Assembly: GCF_014904695.1 (NCBI RefSeq)
Contig: NZ_JACXXN010000001.1
Coordinates: forward strand, 248,001-312,000
DNA: 64,000 nt
Direction: 5' to 3'
Source of the DNA: Nostoc sp. MG11
GTDB lineage: Bacteria; Cyanobacteriota; Cyanobacteriia; Cyanobacteriales; Nostocaceae
Made by a program: the position numbers and the translations under genes. The notes under the pieces were generated by a model. It was not told the origin of the DNA. It saw only the letters and a program-made list of their open reading frames with translations, and did not search any database. Below are positions 16,764-25,682 of the stretch, in pieces (position 1 is the first letter of the stretch; every line of letters begins with the position of its first letter).

Positions 16764-17918
16764 TTAGGCCCTAGAAGAGCGACTGGAGGACAATTGTGCC
16801 TCTCCATAAATATACTGCCCCAAGGCATTCGCCTGTCGAGAAGGTGCAGCTAAATGGGCGCTAATCTTTGCCTCTTTGAGCAACCGTTGAACATCTTCCC
16901 AGAAAAACTCACCACCACCTCCAGTGAGAATCACATCTGTGACGCGCTCTGGCAACCAGGCTAGCACGCGGCTACAAATTTCTCGAGAAAACATCTCTGT
17001 AAGGTTGGGGAGAAAATCATCTAAGTTGGCGGGCTTGCTAGCGCCCTTAGGACGGTAAAAACGCTCACCCTTGGGTTTGTTAACAGCGGAAATCAAAGCC
17101 AGGGATTGACTATCTGCTCCTTGGATTTCGGCGGCTACCAGTTCATAAAACTTGTTCATCCCGAAGTCTTCACTCTTAGAAGCACCTCGTGCAAAGCGGA
17201 AGTTATCTACCATTAAAAGATCAACGGTTTGATGCCCAATATCGACGATCGCCACCGATATTTTCGTAAAATCGGGAACAGTAGTACTCTTTTTAGGTTG
17301 AGCTTCAGACCACAAAAGACTGCCGTAGCCTTCTGGCATTACCCATACCTTATTGACGTTCAGCGACACAGATTCGCCCCGGAAGTTCAACACATGAGGG
17401 CCACCGACTTGGCTGATTAATTGTGCTTTTTCCTTTTCAAACTGCTCCAATGAAAGGAAAGGCAGACCAAGTACAACAGAAATCTCATCTTTGAGTTTAA
17501 AGTACCCGGCACATGCCAAGACTTTTACTAGTGCAGCTTCTACCTTAGATTGTCCGACTCCTAAATTTGCTCCAAAATCGGCTGCCAGCTGACCTACAGC
17601 ATATCCATTACCTTGATATTCCAGCCACAAATCCATTAGAGGGTCAGTAGCTCTGGCTTCAAAAACACCCCCACGTACCTGTTCTATTGACATTTGCTTG
17701 ACGTTGGCAGGTATAAATACCACACTATTAGGTTCGCGGCTAACACAAGTCTTTGTCGAAGTTCTGCCTAAATCAACACTGAGAATAGTTTTCCCTGAAC
17801 CGATGCCGCCGCCTGGCTTGGGAGTATTAACAGAATTTATGGGAGTGGACGCCGACACTCTATTCATTGGTATAGCTGCGGCATTCATTGGGGTAGCGGC
17901 GGAAGGTTGGTCTGTCAT
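16764..17918 (-). CDS. ParM/StbA-like actin-family ATPase
   Basis: 384 residues. Actin-fold nucleotide-binding motifs are in order: phosphate-1 LSVDLGRTSTKT, phosphate-2 AIVDIGHQTVDLL, and the adenosine motif VILTGGGGEFF. A Pro/Asn/Ala-rich N-terminal tail of about 40 residues (repeats of PMN/PIN) precedes the fold. ParM proteins polymerise to segregate plasmids, and chromosomal relatives exist. It heads an operon with the ParR-like gene. I found no obvious parC iterons upstream, only a short palindrome at 17981-18002. Confidence 0.75.
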   Translation of the reverse strand: MTDQPSAATPMNAAAIPMNRVSASTPINSVNTPKPGGGIGSGKTILSVDLGRTSTKTCVSREPNSVVFIPANVKQMSIEQVRGGVFEARATDPLMDLWLEYQGNGYAVGQLAADFGANLGVGQSKVEAALVKVLACAGYFKLKDEISVVLGLPFLSLEQFEKEKAQLISQVGGPHVLNFRGESVSLNVNKVWVMPEGYGSLLWSEAQPKKSTTVPDFTKISVAIVDIGHQTVDLLMVDNFRFARGASKSEDFGMNKFYELVAAEIQGADSQSLALISAVNKPKGERFYRPKGASKPANLDDFLPNLTEMFSREICSRVLAWLPERVTDVILTGGGGEFFWEDVQRLLKEAKISAHLAAPSRQANALGQYIYGEAQLSSSRSSRA

Positions 17919-17980
17919 GAAAGCTCCTAGTCTGAACTTAACTGTAAAAAGTTGTCAATGCTCATCTTACAAAAATGCGA

Positions 17981-18002
17981 GCAACCAGAAATTTTTGGTT
18001 GC
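17981..18002. promoter_or_regulatory. Palindrome upstream of the parM-like gene
   Basis: GCAACCA (17981-17987) and TGGTTGC (17996-18002) with an 8-base loop, 63 bases before the parM-like start. It is a possible operator or centromere-like site, but there is only a single copy. Confidence 0.35.
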
Positions 18003-18040
18003 GCCAAGTGTAGCTAGAAATACGCCAAAAATTAATTTGG

Positions 18041-18120
18041 GCGATACCTTCTCTGCGAGACGCTGCTTCGTAGCTTGCTTCCCCATTCGAGCAGCGTTCC
18101 GTAGGGAAGGAGTACGGTGA
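18041..18120. repeat. Interspersed GC-rich Nostoc repeat
   Basis: The segment around GCGAGACGCTGC...GTAGCTTGCTTCCCC...AGCAGCGTTCC is markedly more GC-rich than its surroundings and contains short inverted words. It gives spurious minus-strand ORFs. A similar segment lies at about 55475-55580. Confidence 0.45.
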
Positions 18121-18213
18121 ACTTTGCCAACACACATTTAGTATTATTTGGCATAGTGTATGCGAATTTTGGCCGGATGTAACCCCTGCCTTCAAAGCAA
18201 AAGCGGCTGTGTT

Positions 18214-18828
18214 TCATCTTCTGATGCGTTTTAGCTGGCGCTTGAGTACCCAGGCAACAAATACTAAAACCAGACTCCCAAACACGATTTTAGATACCGG
18301 AGCAAGGTACTTATCCACAAGTTCATACTGACTACCTAATACGTACCCTGAGTATGTTAGCAAACCTACCCAGATAGCGCTACCTAGGGTTGTATAAAAT
18401 AGGAACGGCAGCAAGTGCATATTAGTGATACCTGCTGGAACAGAAATCAAGGTACGGATTCCTGGCACAAGCCGACCAATAAGTACTGCTTTGTTACCTT
18501 GTCTATCAAACCAGCGCGTTGCTTTGGCAATATCTTTGCTGGATATAGCCAGCCATCTGCCGTACCTATCAGCCCAGGCTTTTAAACGTTCTTCGCCCAA
18601 AAACCTACCTGGATAGTACCAGACTAGTGCCCCCAGCACAGAACCCACTAGCCCCGCCAAAAATACGCCAATGATATTAAGCTTGTCTGGAGTTGCTCGT
18701 GCTGTAAATCCTGCCAGTGGCATAATCAATTCTGAAGGGATGGGGGGAAAAAGGTTTTCTACAAACATCAACAGGGCAATTCCCAAGTAACCCATGTAGT
18801 TGATAGTATTGGTTATCCATTCAAGCAT
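18214..18828 (-). CDS. DedA/SNARE-associated family membrane protein
   Basis: 204 residues with four to five hydrophobic segments. Family features: the early N-term LFPPIPSELIMPLAGF motif, the central F-x-R-Q/G...R-x-P-G-x-R signature as GRLVPGIRTLISVPAGI, and the GxxxW segment. DedA proteins act in the inner membrane; several are implicated in lipid carrier (undecaprenyl phosphate) flipping and proton-dependent processes. It stands alone. Confidence 0.88.
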   Translation of the reverse strand: MLEWITNTINYMGYLGIALLMFVENLFPPIPSELIMPLAGFTARATPDKLNIIGVFLAGLVGSVLGALVWYYPGRFLGEERLKAWADRYGRWLAISSKDIAKATRWFDRQGNKAVLIGRLVPGIRTLISVPAGITNMHLLPFLFYTTLGSAIWVGLLTYSGYVLGSQYELVDKYLAPVSKIVFGSLVLVFVAWVLKRQLKRIRR

Positions 18829-18999
18829 CGAGACAATTCCTGAAATTATTGCACTAATTTTATTGCTAAATTCAGTGTTAGCTTTCGCAAAAGTTAATCA
18901 TCCACGCTTGTTAGAGTCAAAGTAACTTAGCTGCAATCAAATTGGTACTGAACTCAGACATAGAGGCAAGAAGTGGAAAAGAAGTTTTGGTTTTAAAAC

Positions 19000-19048
19000 T
19001 TTAGATCCCCCTTAGCCCACTTATTAAAAGGGCTAGGGGGGATCTAAA
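19000..19048. repeat. Long inverted repeat TTTAGATCCCCC...
   Basis: 19-base arms (19000-19018 and 19030-19048) with one mismatch and an 11-base loop. The GATCCCCC / GGGGGATC core also occurs in the elements at 35.5 and 44.5 kb. It lies between the convergent-distance ends of a Gfo/Idh gene and DedA, with no coding sequence in 18829-19153. Confidence 0.6.
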
Positions 19049-19153
19049 TAGGGCAAATCTGAAAATACACTCCAGAGTTACTTCTAGATTGGAGTTATGG
19101 AGGAGGAAAGTAGATAGCGACTATGTTCCTCCATTTTTCCATCTCCCCTTTTC

Positions 19154-20260
19154 TTAGACTGTCGGTGTCAACGATTGTACTCTCTGTTCCGCTTGCCAGT
19201 CTAATGGATTCCAAACTCGATCTTCCAAAGCCATCTGCTCAATTAAACTTGCTAATCTGAGAGCTTTAAGAGCTTGTTCACCACCCACTGAAGGTTGATT
19301 GCCACCATGTACACAGTTGACAAAATGTTCTAACTCTGCGCTTAGAGGTTGAACATTACTGGTGTAAACTTTTTCAATCACACCATCCTGCCTATAAAGT
19401 ACTTGTCGGTGTTCGTTCAGAGAGTTAGCCGTCGTTTGTCGGTGAATCAAAATTTCATTTTTGAGAAAATCTGCCTCAGTGAATGAGTTTTTACAATGGG
19501 CAACAATCCGGCGGATTTTTCGGTGAGTGACTTTACTGGCAGTTAAAGTAGCGACAATGCCATTAGCAAATCCCAAGGTGGCAGTGACGTAATCTAAATA
19601 ACCAGAGTCTAAAGCACGAGAACCGCTAGCGGTTAATTTTACTACAGGAGAGGCGGCTAATTCCAAAAGTAGGTCAATGTCGTGGATCATTAAATCCAGC
19701 ACAACCGACACATCATTTGCTCGATCTGAGTAAGGACTCATGCGGTGAGCTTCTAGCGCCAGCAGTTCCTCAGTTTTCAGCACTTGGCTCAATTCCCTAA
19801 ATGCTGGATTGAAGCGCTCAATATGACCTACTTGCAGGATACACTGAGATTCGGCTGCGGCATTTACCAGGGATTCTGCCTCAGAAATACTTGCAGCGAT
19901 CGGTTTTTCAACTAAAACATGAATTCCCGCCAAAAGACAGTTAATGCCTACAGCGTAGTGCAGGCGAGTTGGAACGGCCACGCAAACTGCTTCCACGAGG
20001 GGCAGCAAATCACAGTAGTCTTCAAAAAAACGCACTTTGTACTTACTGGCGGTTTCTAACCCCCGCTCGACATTAATATCTGCCACTCCGACCAGTTCAA
20101 CATCTTTCATTGAACTCAGCACGCGAGCGTGATGTTGTCCCATGTTACCCACCCCAATCACGCCTATGCGGATCGGTCGTGGCTGGTTGCGCTGTGTATA
20201 TGGATTTGGTTCTGCCACTGACATGCTATCTTGCACTATTATTCTCTCCTCAACCACCAA
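19154..20260 (-). CDS. Gfo/Idh/MocA-family NAD(P)-dependent oxidoreductase
   Basis: 368 residues. The Rossmann motif IGVIGVGNMGQHHARVL starts near residue 32. The family lysine lies in HVLVEKPIA, followed by the substrate-domain HxxD-like VLDLMIHDIDLLL. The first 30 residues are a poorly conserved extension; a later start is possible. It is likely to oxidise or reduce a sugar or nucleotide-sugar; substrate not predictable. No operon partner. Confidence 0.9.
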   Translation of the reverse strand: MVVEERIIVQDSMSVAEPNPYTQRNQPRPIRIGVIGVGNMGQHHARVLSSMKDVELVGVADINVERGLETASKYKVRFFEDYCDLLPLVEAVCVAVPTRLHYAVGINCLLAGIHVLVEKPIAASISEAESLVNAAAESQCILQVGHIERFNPAFRELSQVLKTEELLALEAHRMSPYSDRANDVSVVLDLMIHDIDLLLELAASPVVKLTASGSRALDSGYLDYVTATLGFANGIVATLTASKVTHRKIRRIVAHCKNSFTEADFLKNEILIHRQTTANSLNEHRQVLYRQDGVIEKVYTSNVQPLSAELEHFVNCVHGGNQPSVGGEQALKALRLASLIEQMALEDRVWNPLDWQAEQRVQSLTPTV

Positions 20261-20879
20261 ATTTAGAGACGCTACGGTCGTTGGCGTTTATACTTAACGG
20301 CCAGTTGTGATCCGTCTAAAACCATCCAGATGGTAACATAGAGGCTCTGTTTATGAAGAATTTCAAAGTTTGCGATCAGTTCCCGCAATCTGGCTGTCTT
20401 TTGTATAAACAGGTCAAGATTGAGCAAGTTTTTGTATAAAGCACAAAAACTAGATGTCTCTTTATTAACTTTTAAAAGTACGTAATACCTCAGTGAAAAT
20501 TTTCTAAATTTATGCTCATCCGAAGCCTTAGATTTAATTTTTCTTTAGTTGAAAGTTAGATAATTAATTGCCATACTCAACATTCAATTAACACTATTGA
20601 GAATGGATAAATTTTTTATCAGTAAAATTACAAAATAATTAAAATAGCACACTGAGATCGGTTGATGCCGAGAGCTTGTATTATGAATTGTCACGGTTAA
20701 TACTTAAAATCAATGTTGCATAATTATTTGCAGTACCCAGCGATCGCACCAACCTTTGAGAGAAACTTGTATGGATAGTTTCCTTAATTAATACTTGTTA
20801 CAAAGCGTCTTTAGCATTGGTTTTCGGCATTTTATTGAAGTGTGATTGAGCGATTTGAATTCCAAAATTGAAAACTGAG
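20261..20879. other. Long divergent intergenic region
   Basis: About 620 bases between a minus-strand oxidoreductase and queC. It is AT-rich at 20450-20660, with one GCGATCGC at 20740. I looked for but did not see a preQ1 riboswitch or other structured RNA ahead of queC, nor an open reading frame. Confidence 0.4.
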
Positions 20880-21554
20880 ATGAAAGCTGTAATTCTGTTG
20901 TCGGGTGGATTAGACTCTTCCACAATTTTGTACAAAGCGAAAGCTGATGGCTGTGAATGCTATGCAATTTCCTTTGATTACCAGCAGCGACATCGACGAG
21001 AGTTACAGTCAGCCCTCCTCGTCGCTCAAAAAGCTGGAGTTGTAAAACATCAGGTGGTTAATTTTGACTTACGGCAATGGGGCGGTTCAGCACTTACAGA
21101 CGACGCTATTGATTTACCCCAGGAGCGTTCCCTAGATGAAATGTCTCAAAATATTCCTGTAACCTATGTCCCTGCTCGTAATACTATATTTTTAAGCTTT
21201 GCCCTTGGCTACGCTGAGGCGATCGCTGCTGAACGTGTTTATATCGGTGTCAACGCCTTAGATTACTCTGGATACCCTGATTGTCGCCCCGACTATATCC
21301 AGGCAATGCAGGAAGTTTTTCGCCTGGGAACCAAACAAGGGCGTGAAGGACAACCAATAATTATTGTTGCACCCCTAATAAATCTGAAAAAAACCGAAAT
21401 TATCCAATTAGGTAACCAACTGGGCGTCCCTTGGAAACTCACTTGGTCTTGCTATGCCGGTGGTGATGTCGCTTGTGGTGTCTGTGATTCTTGTCGCTTG
21501 CGATTAGCAGCTTTTGCCGAATTGCAATTAAAAGACCCGCTTCCCTATGCTTGA
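20880..21554 (+). CDS. queC: 7-cyano-7-deazaguanine synthase
   Basis: 224 residues from ATG 20880; an in-frame TTG at 20868 would add four. The ATP PP-loop is SGGLDSST at residues 8-15. A C-terminal Cys cluster (C-Y-A-G-G-D-V-A-C-G-V-C-D-S-C) binds zinc. It converts CDG to preQ0 for queuosine and other 7-deazapurines. No other que genes are adjacent. Confidence 0.95.
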   Translation: MKAVILLSGGLDSSTILYKAKADGCECYAISFDYQQRHRRELQSALLVAQKAGVVKHQVVNFDLRQWGGSALTDDAIDLPQERSLDEMSQNIPVTYVPARNTIFLSFALGYAEAIAAERVYIGVNALDYSGYPDCRPDYIQAMQEVFRLGTKQGREGQPIIIVAPLINLKKTEIIQLGNQLGVPWKLTWSCYAGGDVACGVCDSCRLRLAAFAELQLKDPLPYA

Positions 21555-21694
21555 GTGCTGAGTCAAAGGTCAATTGTCATTTGTCATTTGTTATTTGTTA
21601 AAAGTCAAACGTCGAGGATCAAGAGACAGTAGTTATTTATTTTCCCTTGTCTTCCTTGTCCTCTTGTTCTCCACTCCCCCACTTTCCTAACTCT

Positions 21695-23065
21695 TTACTC
21701 CTCCAAACGTCGCAGTTGAATTTGGTGCAGACGTGGCCCAACAACTGACATCACAGTGAATTCGAGATTGTCATAGAACAACGTTTCGCCTTTGGCGGGA
21801 ATTTTCTGCAACTGGTAGAGCAAAAAGCCTCCTAATGTCTGGTATTCTCTCGTCAAAGGCAAATTGAGATGCAAAACTTCGTTGAGGTCTTCAAGATTTA
21901 TCTGCGCCTGCACCAAAAATTTCTGCTCATCTAACATCTGGATTAGCAAGTCATCGCTACTTTCTGGTTCACTGGCGTCGCCGATGATTTCAGCAATAAC
22001 GTCTTTGATTGTTACTAGTCCTACAGTACCGCCAAATTCATTTACTACCATGACCATAGCTGATTTCTCTTGCTGCATCATTGGCAAAAGTTCACTCAAG
22101 GACGTGTGTTCTGGGACAAACTGGGCGGGACGCATCCAAGGTTGGATTTGTGTTTCTAAAGATAACTTTCCTACAGCCAGGGGTTTTGCCAGATCTTTAA
22201 AGTAGACAATGCCACAAATGTTGTCTAAAGATTCACCAATCACAGGATAGCGGGAGTGACCAGTAGAAGCCATTTCTGTGAGTAATGTCTGGAAAGTAGC
22301 GTCTTTTGGCAGCGCTACAATGCTGGTGCGAGGAATCATCACAGCTTGCGCCGTTACATCACTAAACTCAAAGACATTATTGAGCAGTTCTCGCTCTGAA
22401 AGCTGTAAACCAGTAGATTCGCGTTCTGTAGAGATAATCAGTTGCAATTCTTCTGGAGTAACAGGTGGTCTCCAGCTTTGACCTGTGTATTGGATGCCAA
22501 AAATTCGTAACAGACAGCGGGTTGATTGGTTGAGAATCCAAATGAAGGGTCTGAAAAAACGTACGATCGCTTTTACTGAAGGCCCCAGAAACCGAGCCAG
22601 CTGTTCCGAGTACAGCATAGCTAACGATTTGGGGCATAGTTCTCCTAAAACAATTTGCAAATAAGCAATTAGAAAAAAGGCGATCGGAATCGATAGAGAA
22701 TGAGCGATGAAGTTATTCATCCCACTGGGTAAAGGCAAGGATTTTAGCCATGCATCCACCAGCACGACAATCGTACTTTCTCCAATCCATCCCAACGCCA
22801 AACTAGAGAGGGTAATTCCTAACTGGGTTGTAGATAGCAGTCTATCAATACTGCGTTGCAGTGTTTCGACAGCGATCGCTGGGATATCACCAGCCTCAAC
22901 TAGCTGGTGAATGCGCGATCGCCGCACACTCACCATCGAAAACTCTGCCGTCACAAAAAAGGCATTTATTGCAATCAACAGTAGCACTGACAACAATCGC
23001 AGCCCCACATCTGTCCAAATCAATCTAGGAAAACCACTCACTACAAAAGCTCGTGTAATACTCAC
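21695..23065 (-). CDS. DUF21-CBS-CorC/HlyC-type membrane protein (CNNM/HlyC family)
   Basis: 456 residues from a GTG start. The N-terminal DUF21 domain has four hydrophobic segments (starting LLSVLLLIAINAFFV). A CBS pair follows, from AQAVMIPRTSIVALP to VVNEFGGTVGLVTIKDVI, then a CorC/HlyC C-terminal domain (residues about 370-450). Family members are associated with Mg2+/Co2+ efflux; the older name hemolysin is misleading. Flanked by STRR repeats on both sides. Confidence 0.9.
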   Translation of the reverse strand: MSITRAFVVSGFPRLIWTDVGLRLLSVLLLIAINAFFVTAEFSMVSVRRSRIHQLVEAGDIPAIAVETLQRSIDRLLSTTQLGITLSSLALGWIGESTIVVLVDAWLKSLPLPSGMNNFIAHSLSIPIAFFLIAYLQIVLGELCPKSLAMLYSEQLARFLGPSVKAIVRFFRPFIWILNQSTRCLLRIFGIQYTGQSWRPPVTPEELQLIISTERESTGLQLSERELLNNVFEFSDVTAQAVMIPRTSIVALPKDATFQTLLTEMASTGHSRYPVIGESLDNICGIVYFKDLAKPLAVGKLSLETQIQPWMRPAQFVPEHTSLSELLPMMQQEKSAMVMVVNEFGGTVGLVTIKDVIAEIIGDASEPESSDDLLIQMLDEQKFLVQAQINLEDLNEVLHLNLPLTREYQTLGGFLLYQLQKIPAKGETLFYDNLEFTVMSVVGPRLHQIQLRRLEE

Positions 23066-23184
23066 ATCCCCATTGAGAGGGATTGGAGATGAAAGACTGG
23101 GTATTGGGTATTGATTATTTATTCACCTTGTCACCCTGTCCCCAGTCCCCAGTCCATAGTTCCCAGTCCCCAGTCACCAGACTC

Positions 23185-23886
23185 CTACTTTTCTACAGGA
23201 ATATCTGATACTTCTAGCTTCAGTTTTTGAGCAGGATAATCAGTTAGAGCAAGTGATACCTTCTTCACATCATCTAATAAAGCTGTGGGAATACTCACTG
23301 TACCTGAAAATGTTGGCCCATTTAAAGGCAATTCTGCTGGCAAACCCTCTGTACTAGCACTCAGAGTTCGCCCTTTGTCATCTGTGACATCCAAAAAACT
23401 GTATAGGAAGCGCACAGAATCAGTACCTTTGTTCTGCATTTTGACTTTTAGTAGTAAATCACCGCCAGAGTAGCGAGCAGATTGTACAGAAAAGGTAACG
23501 CCTTCACTCTGGGCGGTAATCGGAAAACCAGGTTGAAGTTTTTCTTCACTCACTTCTGGAGGTTTTTCCTCTGGTTTTTGCTTGCTGCTATTAGTTTCTT
23601 CATCATCTTCCTCTAGGTTTTCTGATTTAGCAGCTTTTGTCTTACCCTCAATTCGCGCCTTAACAATTTTCAAGATCTCTTGCTCTTTTAATAGCGCTAA
23701 CCCTGTTTGTTGGGAGTTATTTGTCTTGCTGCTGGCAAATTTAGTTGCGGGGCGACCGTCTGGTGTGGTAATGCCTTTGAGTGCTGAACTCCCTATATTA
23801 AATCCCAAAAACGCACTCACAGAACCGGCTCCCAACATCAGGGTTAATAAAATCAATGTAAGAAGTACAGTGGAATTTAGTTTCAT
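23185..23886 (-). CDS. Hypothetical secreted/membrane-anchored protein
   Basis: About 233 residues from ATG at 23886; a TTG three codons upstream is less likely. It has one N-terminal hydrophobic helix (TVLLTLILLTLMLGAGSV), a charged Glu/Lys-rich stretch (about residues 80-120), and a C-terminal beta-sandwich-like domain (GVTFSVQSARYSGGDLLLKVKMQNKG). I recognise no specific family. The charged linker suggests an extracytoplasmic domain on a tether. Confidence 0.6.
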   Translation of the reverse strand: MKLNSTVLLTLILLTLMLGAGSVSAFLGFNIGSSALKGITTPDGRPATKFASSKTNNSQQTGLALLKEQEILKIVKARIEGKTKAAKSENLEEDDEETNSSKQKPEEKPPEVSEEKLQPGFPITAQSEGVTFSVQSARYSGGDLLLKVKMQNKGTDSVRFLYSFLDVTDDKGRTLSASTEGLPAELPLNGPTFSGTVSIPTALLDDVKKVSLALTDYPAQKLKLEVSDIPVEK

Positions 23887-24182
23887 CGCTGACAAGCTAT
23901 TGCAGAAGAATGCTGGTCTACTTAAGAGTATTGAAGCTGTTACCTCAATCCTTCAAGGAACTTAATAAATATTAGTTTGCACTATTTCATTATTAAATTA
24001 TGTAGTATAAAAATATAGCAAATTATTTTCGAGTATTTACAAGTTATAAAATCATGCTAAAATAACGAAATTGGGTTTATTGCGTATGTGAGGTAGCGCA
24101 CTCACAGTAAAGATTAGCAATTAGGGTTGACTTAAAAGTCTAAGTAGATAAACCTATGCCAATCTAAAACCTAACAGGGCAG

Positions 24183-24255
24183 GCGCCTTTGGCCGATTGG
24201 GGAGGCAGCGAACTCATAATTCGCCTTCAGGCTGGTTCGATTCCAGCAGGGCGCA
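24183..24255 (+). tRNA. tRNA with CAT anticodon (Met or Ile2)
   Basis: Acceptor stem GCGCCTT / AGGGCGC, anticodon stem GCGAA / TTCGC around loop CTCATAA (anticodon CAT at 24215-24217), T arm GCTGG-TTCGATT-CCAGC, and discriminator A. The D stem is short (GCC/GGC). CCA is not encoded. It could be elongator Met or lysidine-modified Ile; identity elements do not settle this by eye. Confidence 0.82.
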
Positions 24256-24429
24256 CTAACTAAATTATAAAAAGCAATCCATTACTGAACTCCAATGATG
24301 GTTGTAGCGAAACAATACCATATTGTATTGAAAATTAACATTCTTAGTCTCTAAAGAAAAACTAGATTTGGTAATTTAGTCATTAGTTACTGACAAATGA
24401 CAAAAAACTAATGACTAAACGCTAGGACG

Positions 24430-24861
24430 TTATCGAGGTGGTAAAGTTTCAAACCGAAATTCAGTTCCAACTTTGAGTTTGTTGGTGTTCAAGCGAGGAG
24501 ACATCAACAAGGATGTGTCGTAAGGATTTGGTAAGTCAGGGGTACGAATATATGGATCATTACCAACTTGCTGGGTAAGGACATCGTGATAGACAGTATT
24601 AACCAATTCGGCGTCTCTGGCAATTTCATTTTCTGGGAAGGAATTTCGGAAACCCGAACCAGGGCCAAGAAACGAATCTAGTTGACGCCTGAAGCTACCA
24701 TTATCGTAGAAATTGCGATCGTGTCGAAAAAAAGCTCGTTCAAATACATCATTCGTAGTTTCATAATTGGGTGTTTCCGTCTGAGCAGATACTACAGAGG
24801 GAAAAGCAATACCAACAGTTAGCACCAATAAACCACTCAGGGTTTTTAATTTTATACCCAT
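24430..24861 (-). CDS. Hypothetical exported protein
   Basis: 143 residues. A clear signal peptide (LLVLTVGIAFPSVVSA) has a likely cleavage site after VSA-Q, near residue 26. The mature part is rich in Asn, Arg and Phe (FERAFFRHDRNFYDNGSF) with no cysteine pair or catalytic motif. It is presumably a small cyanobacterial periplasmic protein; function unknown. It is divergent from pyrE, 101 bases away. Confidence 0.65.
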   Translation of the reverse strand: MGIKLKTLSGLLVLTVGIAFPSVVSAQTETPNYETTNDVFERAFFRHDRNFYDNGSFRRQLDSFLGPGSGFRNSFPENEIARDAELVNTVYHDVLTQQVGNDPYIRTPDLPNPYDTSLLMSPRLNTNKLKVGTEFRFETLPPR

Positions 24862-24962
24862 GTTCCTTACTCCTCAATTTATGGGTGAATCTTAACTTAT
24901 GCTTAATTTCAGAACTCTTATGAGTTCAACCTTTGGTGTAGCACAACTTTTAATGTTTTGTA

Positions 24963-25577
24963 ATGACGTATCCTACTGAAACTCTTACCCACTCAGATAT
25001 TTGGGCCGCTACCGCTGATTTAACTACCCTGCGCCACAAGTTACTAGATTTGTTTTGCCAACTTGCTTATCAAGAGGGTGATTTTGTGCTCTCTTCTGGG
25101 ATGCGTAGCTCTTATTACGTCAACAAGATGCAGGTAACGCTCCATCCCCAAGGTGCTTTGGCAGTTGGACGATTGCTGTTCCCTATGTTACCTATAGATA
25201 CCCAGGCTGTTGCAGGTTTAACATTGGGTGCTGACCCAATTGTGACAGCAGTGAGTATAGTTTCTGTCTATGAGAACCGACTGATACCAGCGCTGATTAT
25301 TCGTAAAGAAGCAAAAGGTTATGGAACTAGGGCACATATAGAAGGCCCATTATTGCCGGAAGAAGCCAAAGTAGTTGTTTTAGAAGATGTGGTGACGACA
25401 GGGCAATCAGCTCTAAAAGCTGTTGACCGACTCAAAGAAGCAGGTTATACCGTAGAACGAGTAATTGCACTGGTAGACCGCAAGCAAGGGGGAGCAGAGT
25501 TGTACCAGTCAGCTGGTTTGAAATTTGAAGCGTTGTTTTCGATTGAGGAGATTCAACAACGGTATCGGCATAAGTAA
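24963..25577 (+). CDS. pyrE: Orotate phosphoribosyltransferase
   Basis: 204 residues. The PRPP-binding motif VVVLEDVVTTGQSALKAV occurs near residues 137-155, and the loop RKEAKGYGTRAHIEG is the flexible catalytic loop. It makes OMP from orotate in UMP synthesis. pyrG lies 31 kb away; this gene is monocistronic and ends at a hairpin shared with thiC. Confidence 0.95.
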   Translation: MTYPTETLTHSDIWAATADLTTLRHKLLDLFCQLAYQEGDFVLSSGMRSSYYVNKMQVTLHPQGALAVGRLLFPMLPIDTQAVAGLTLGADPIVTAVSIVSVYENRLIPALIIRKEAKGYGTRAHIEGPLLPEEAKVVVLEDVVTTGQSALKAVDRLKEAGYTVERVIALVDRKQGGAELYQSAGLKFEALFSIEEIQQRYRHK

Positions 25578-25587
25578 TTTTGTTAGG

Positions 25588-25648
25588 CGCAAAGGAACAC
25601 AGAGGTAAGCAAAGAGTAACGCAGAGTAACCCTCTGCGAACCTTTGCG
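25588..25648. terminator. Bidirectional hairpin between pyrE and thiC
   Basis: Outer arms CGCAAAGG (25588-25595) and CCTTTGCG (25641-25648). An inner stem CGCAGAG (25620-25626) pairs with CTCTGCG (25632-25638). It sits exactly between two convergent genes. Confidence 0.55.
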
Positions 25649-25682
25649 ATTTCCTGCGTGTGCGTCTGCGTTTAAAAGGCAG

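Noticed and set aside
17962-18217. Two overlapping minus-strand ORFs between parM-like and dedA
   Set aside because: They translate a GC-rich interspersed repeat; similar peptides are common artefacts in Nostoc genomes.
20261-20879. preQ1 riboswitch ahead of queC
   Set aside because: I looked for the compact preQ1 hairpin with its A-rich tail and ribosome-binding site and did not find it.
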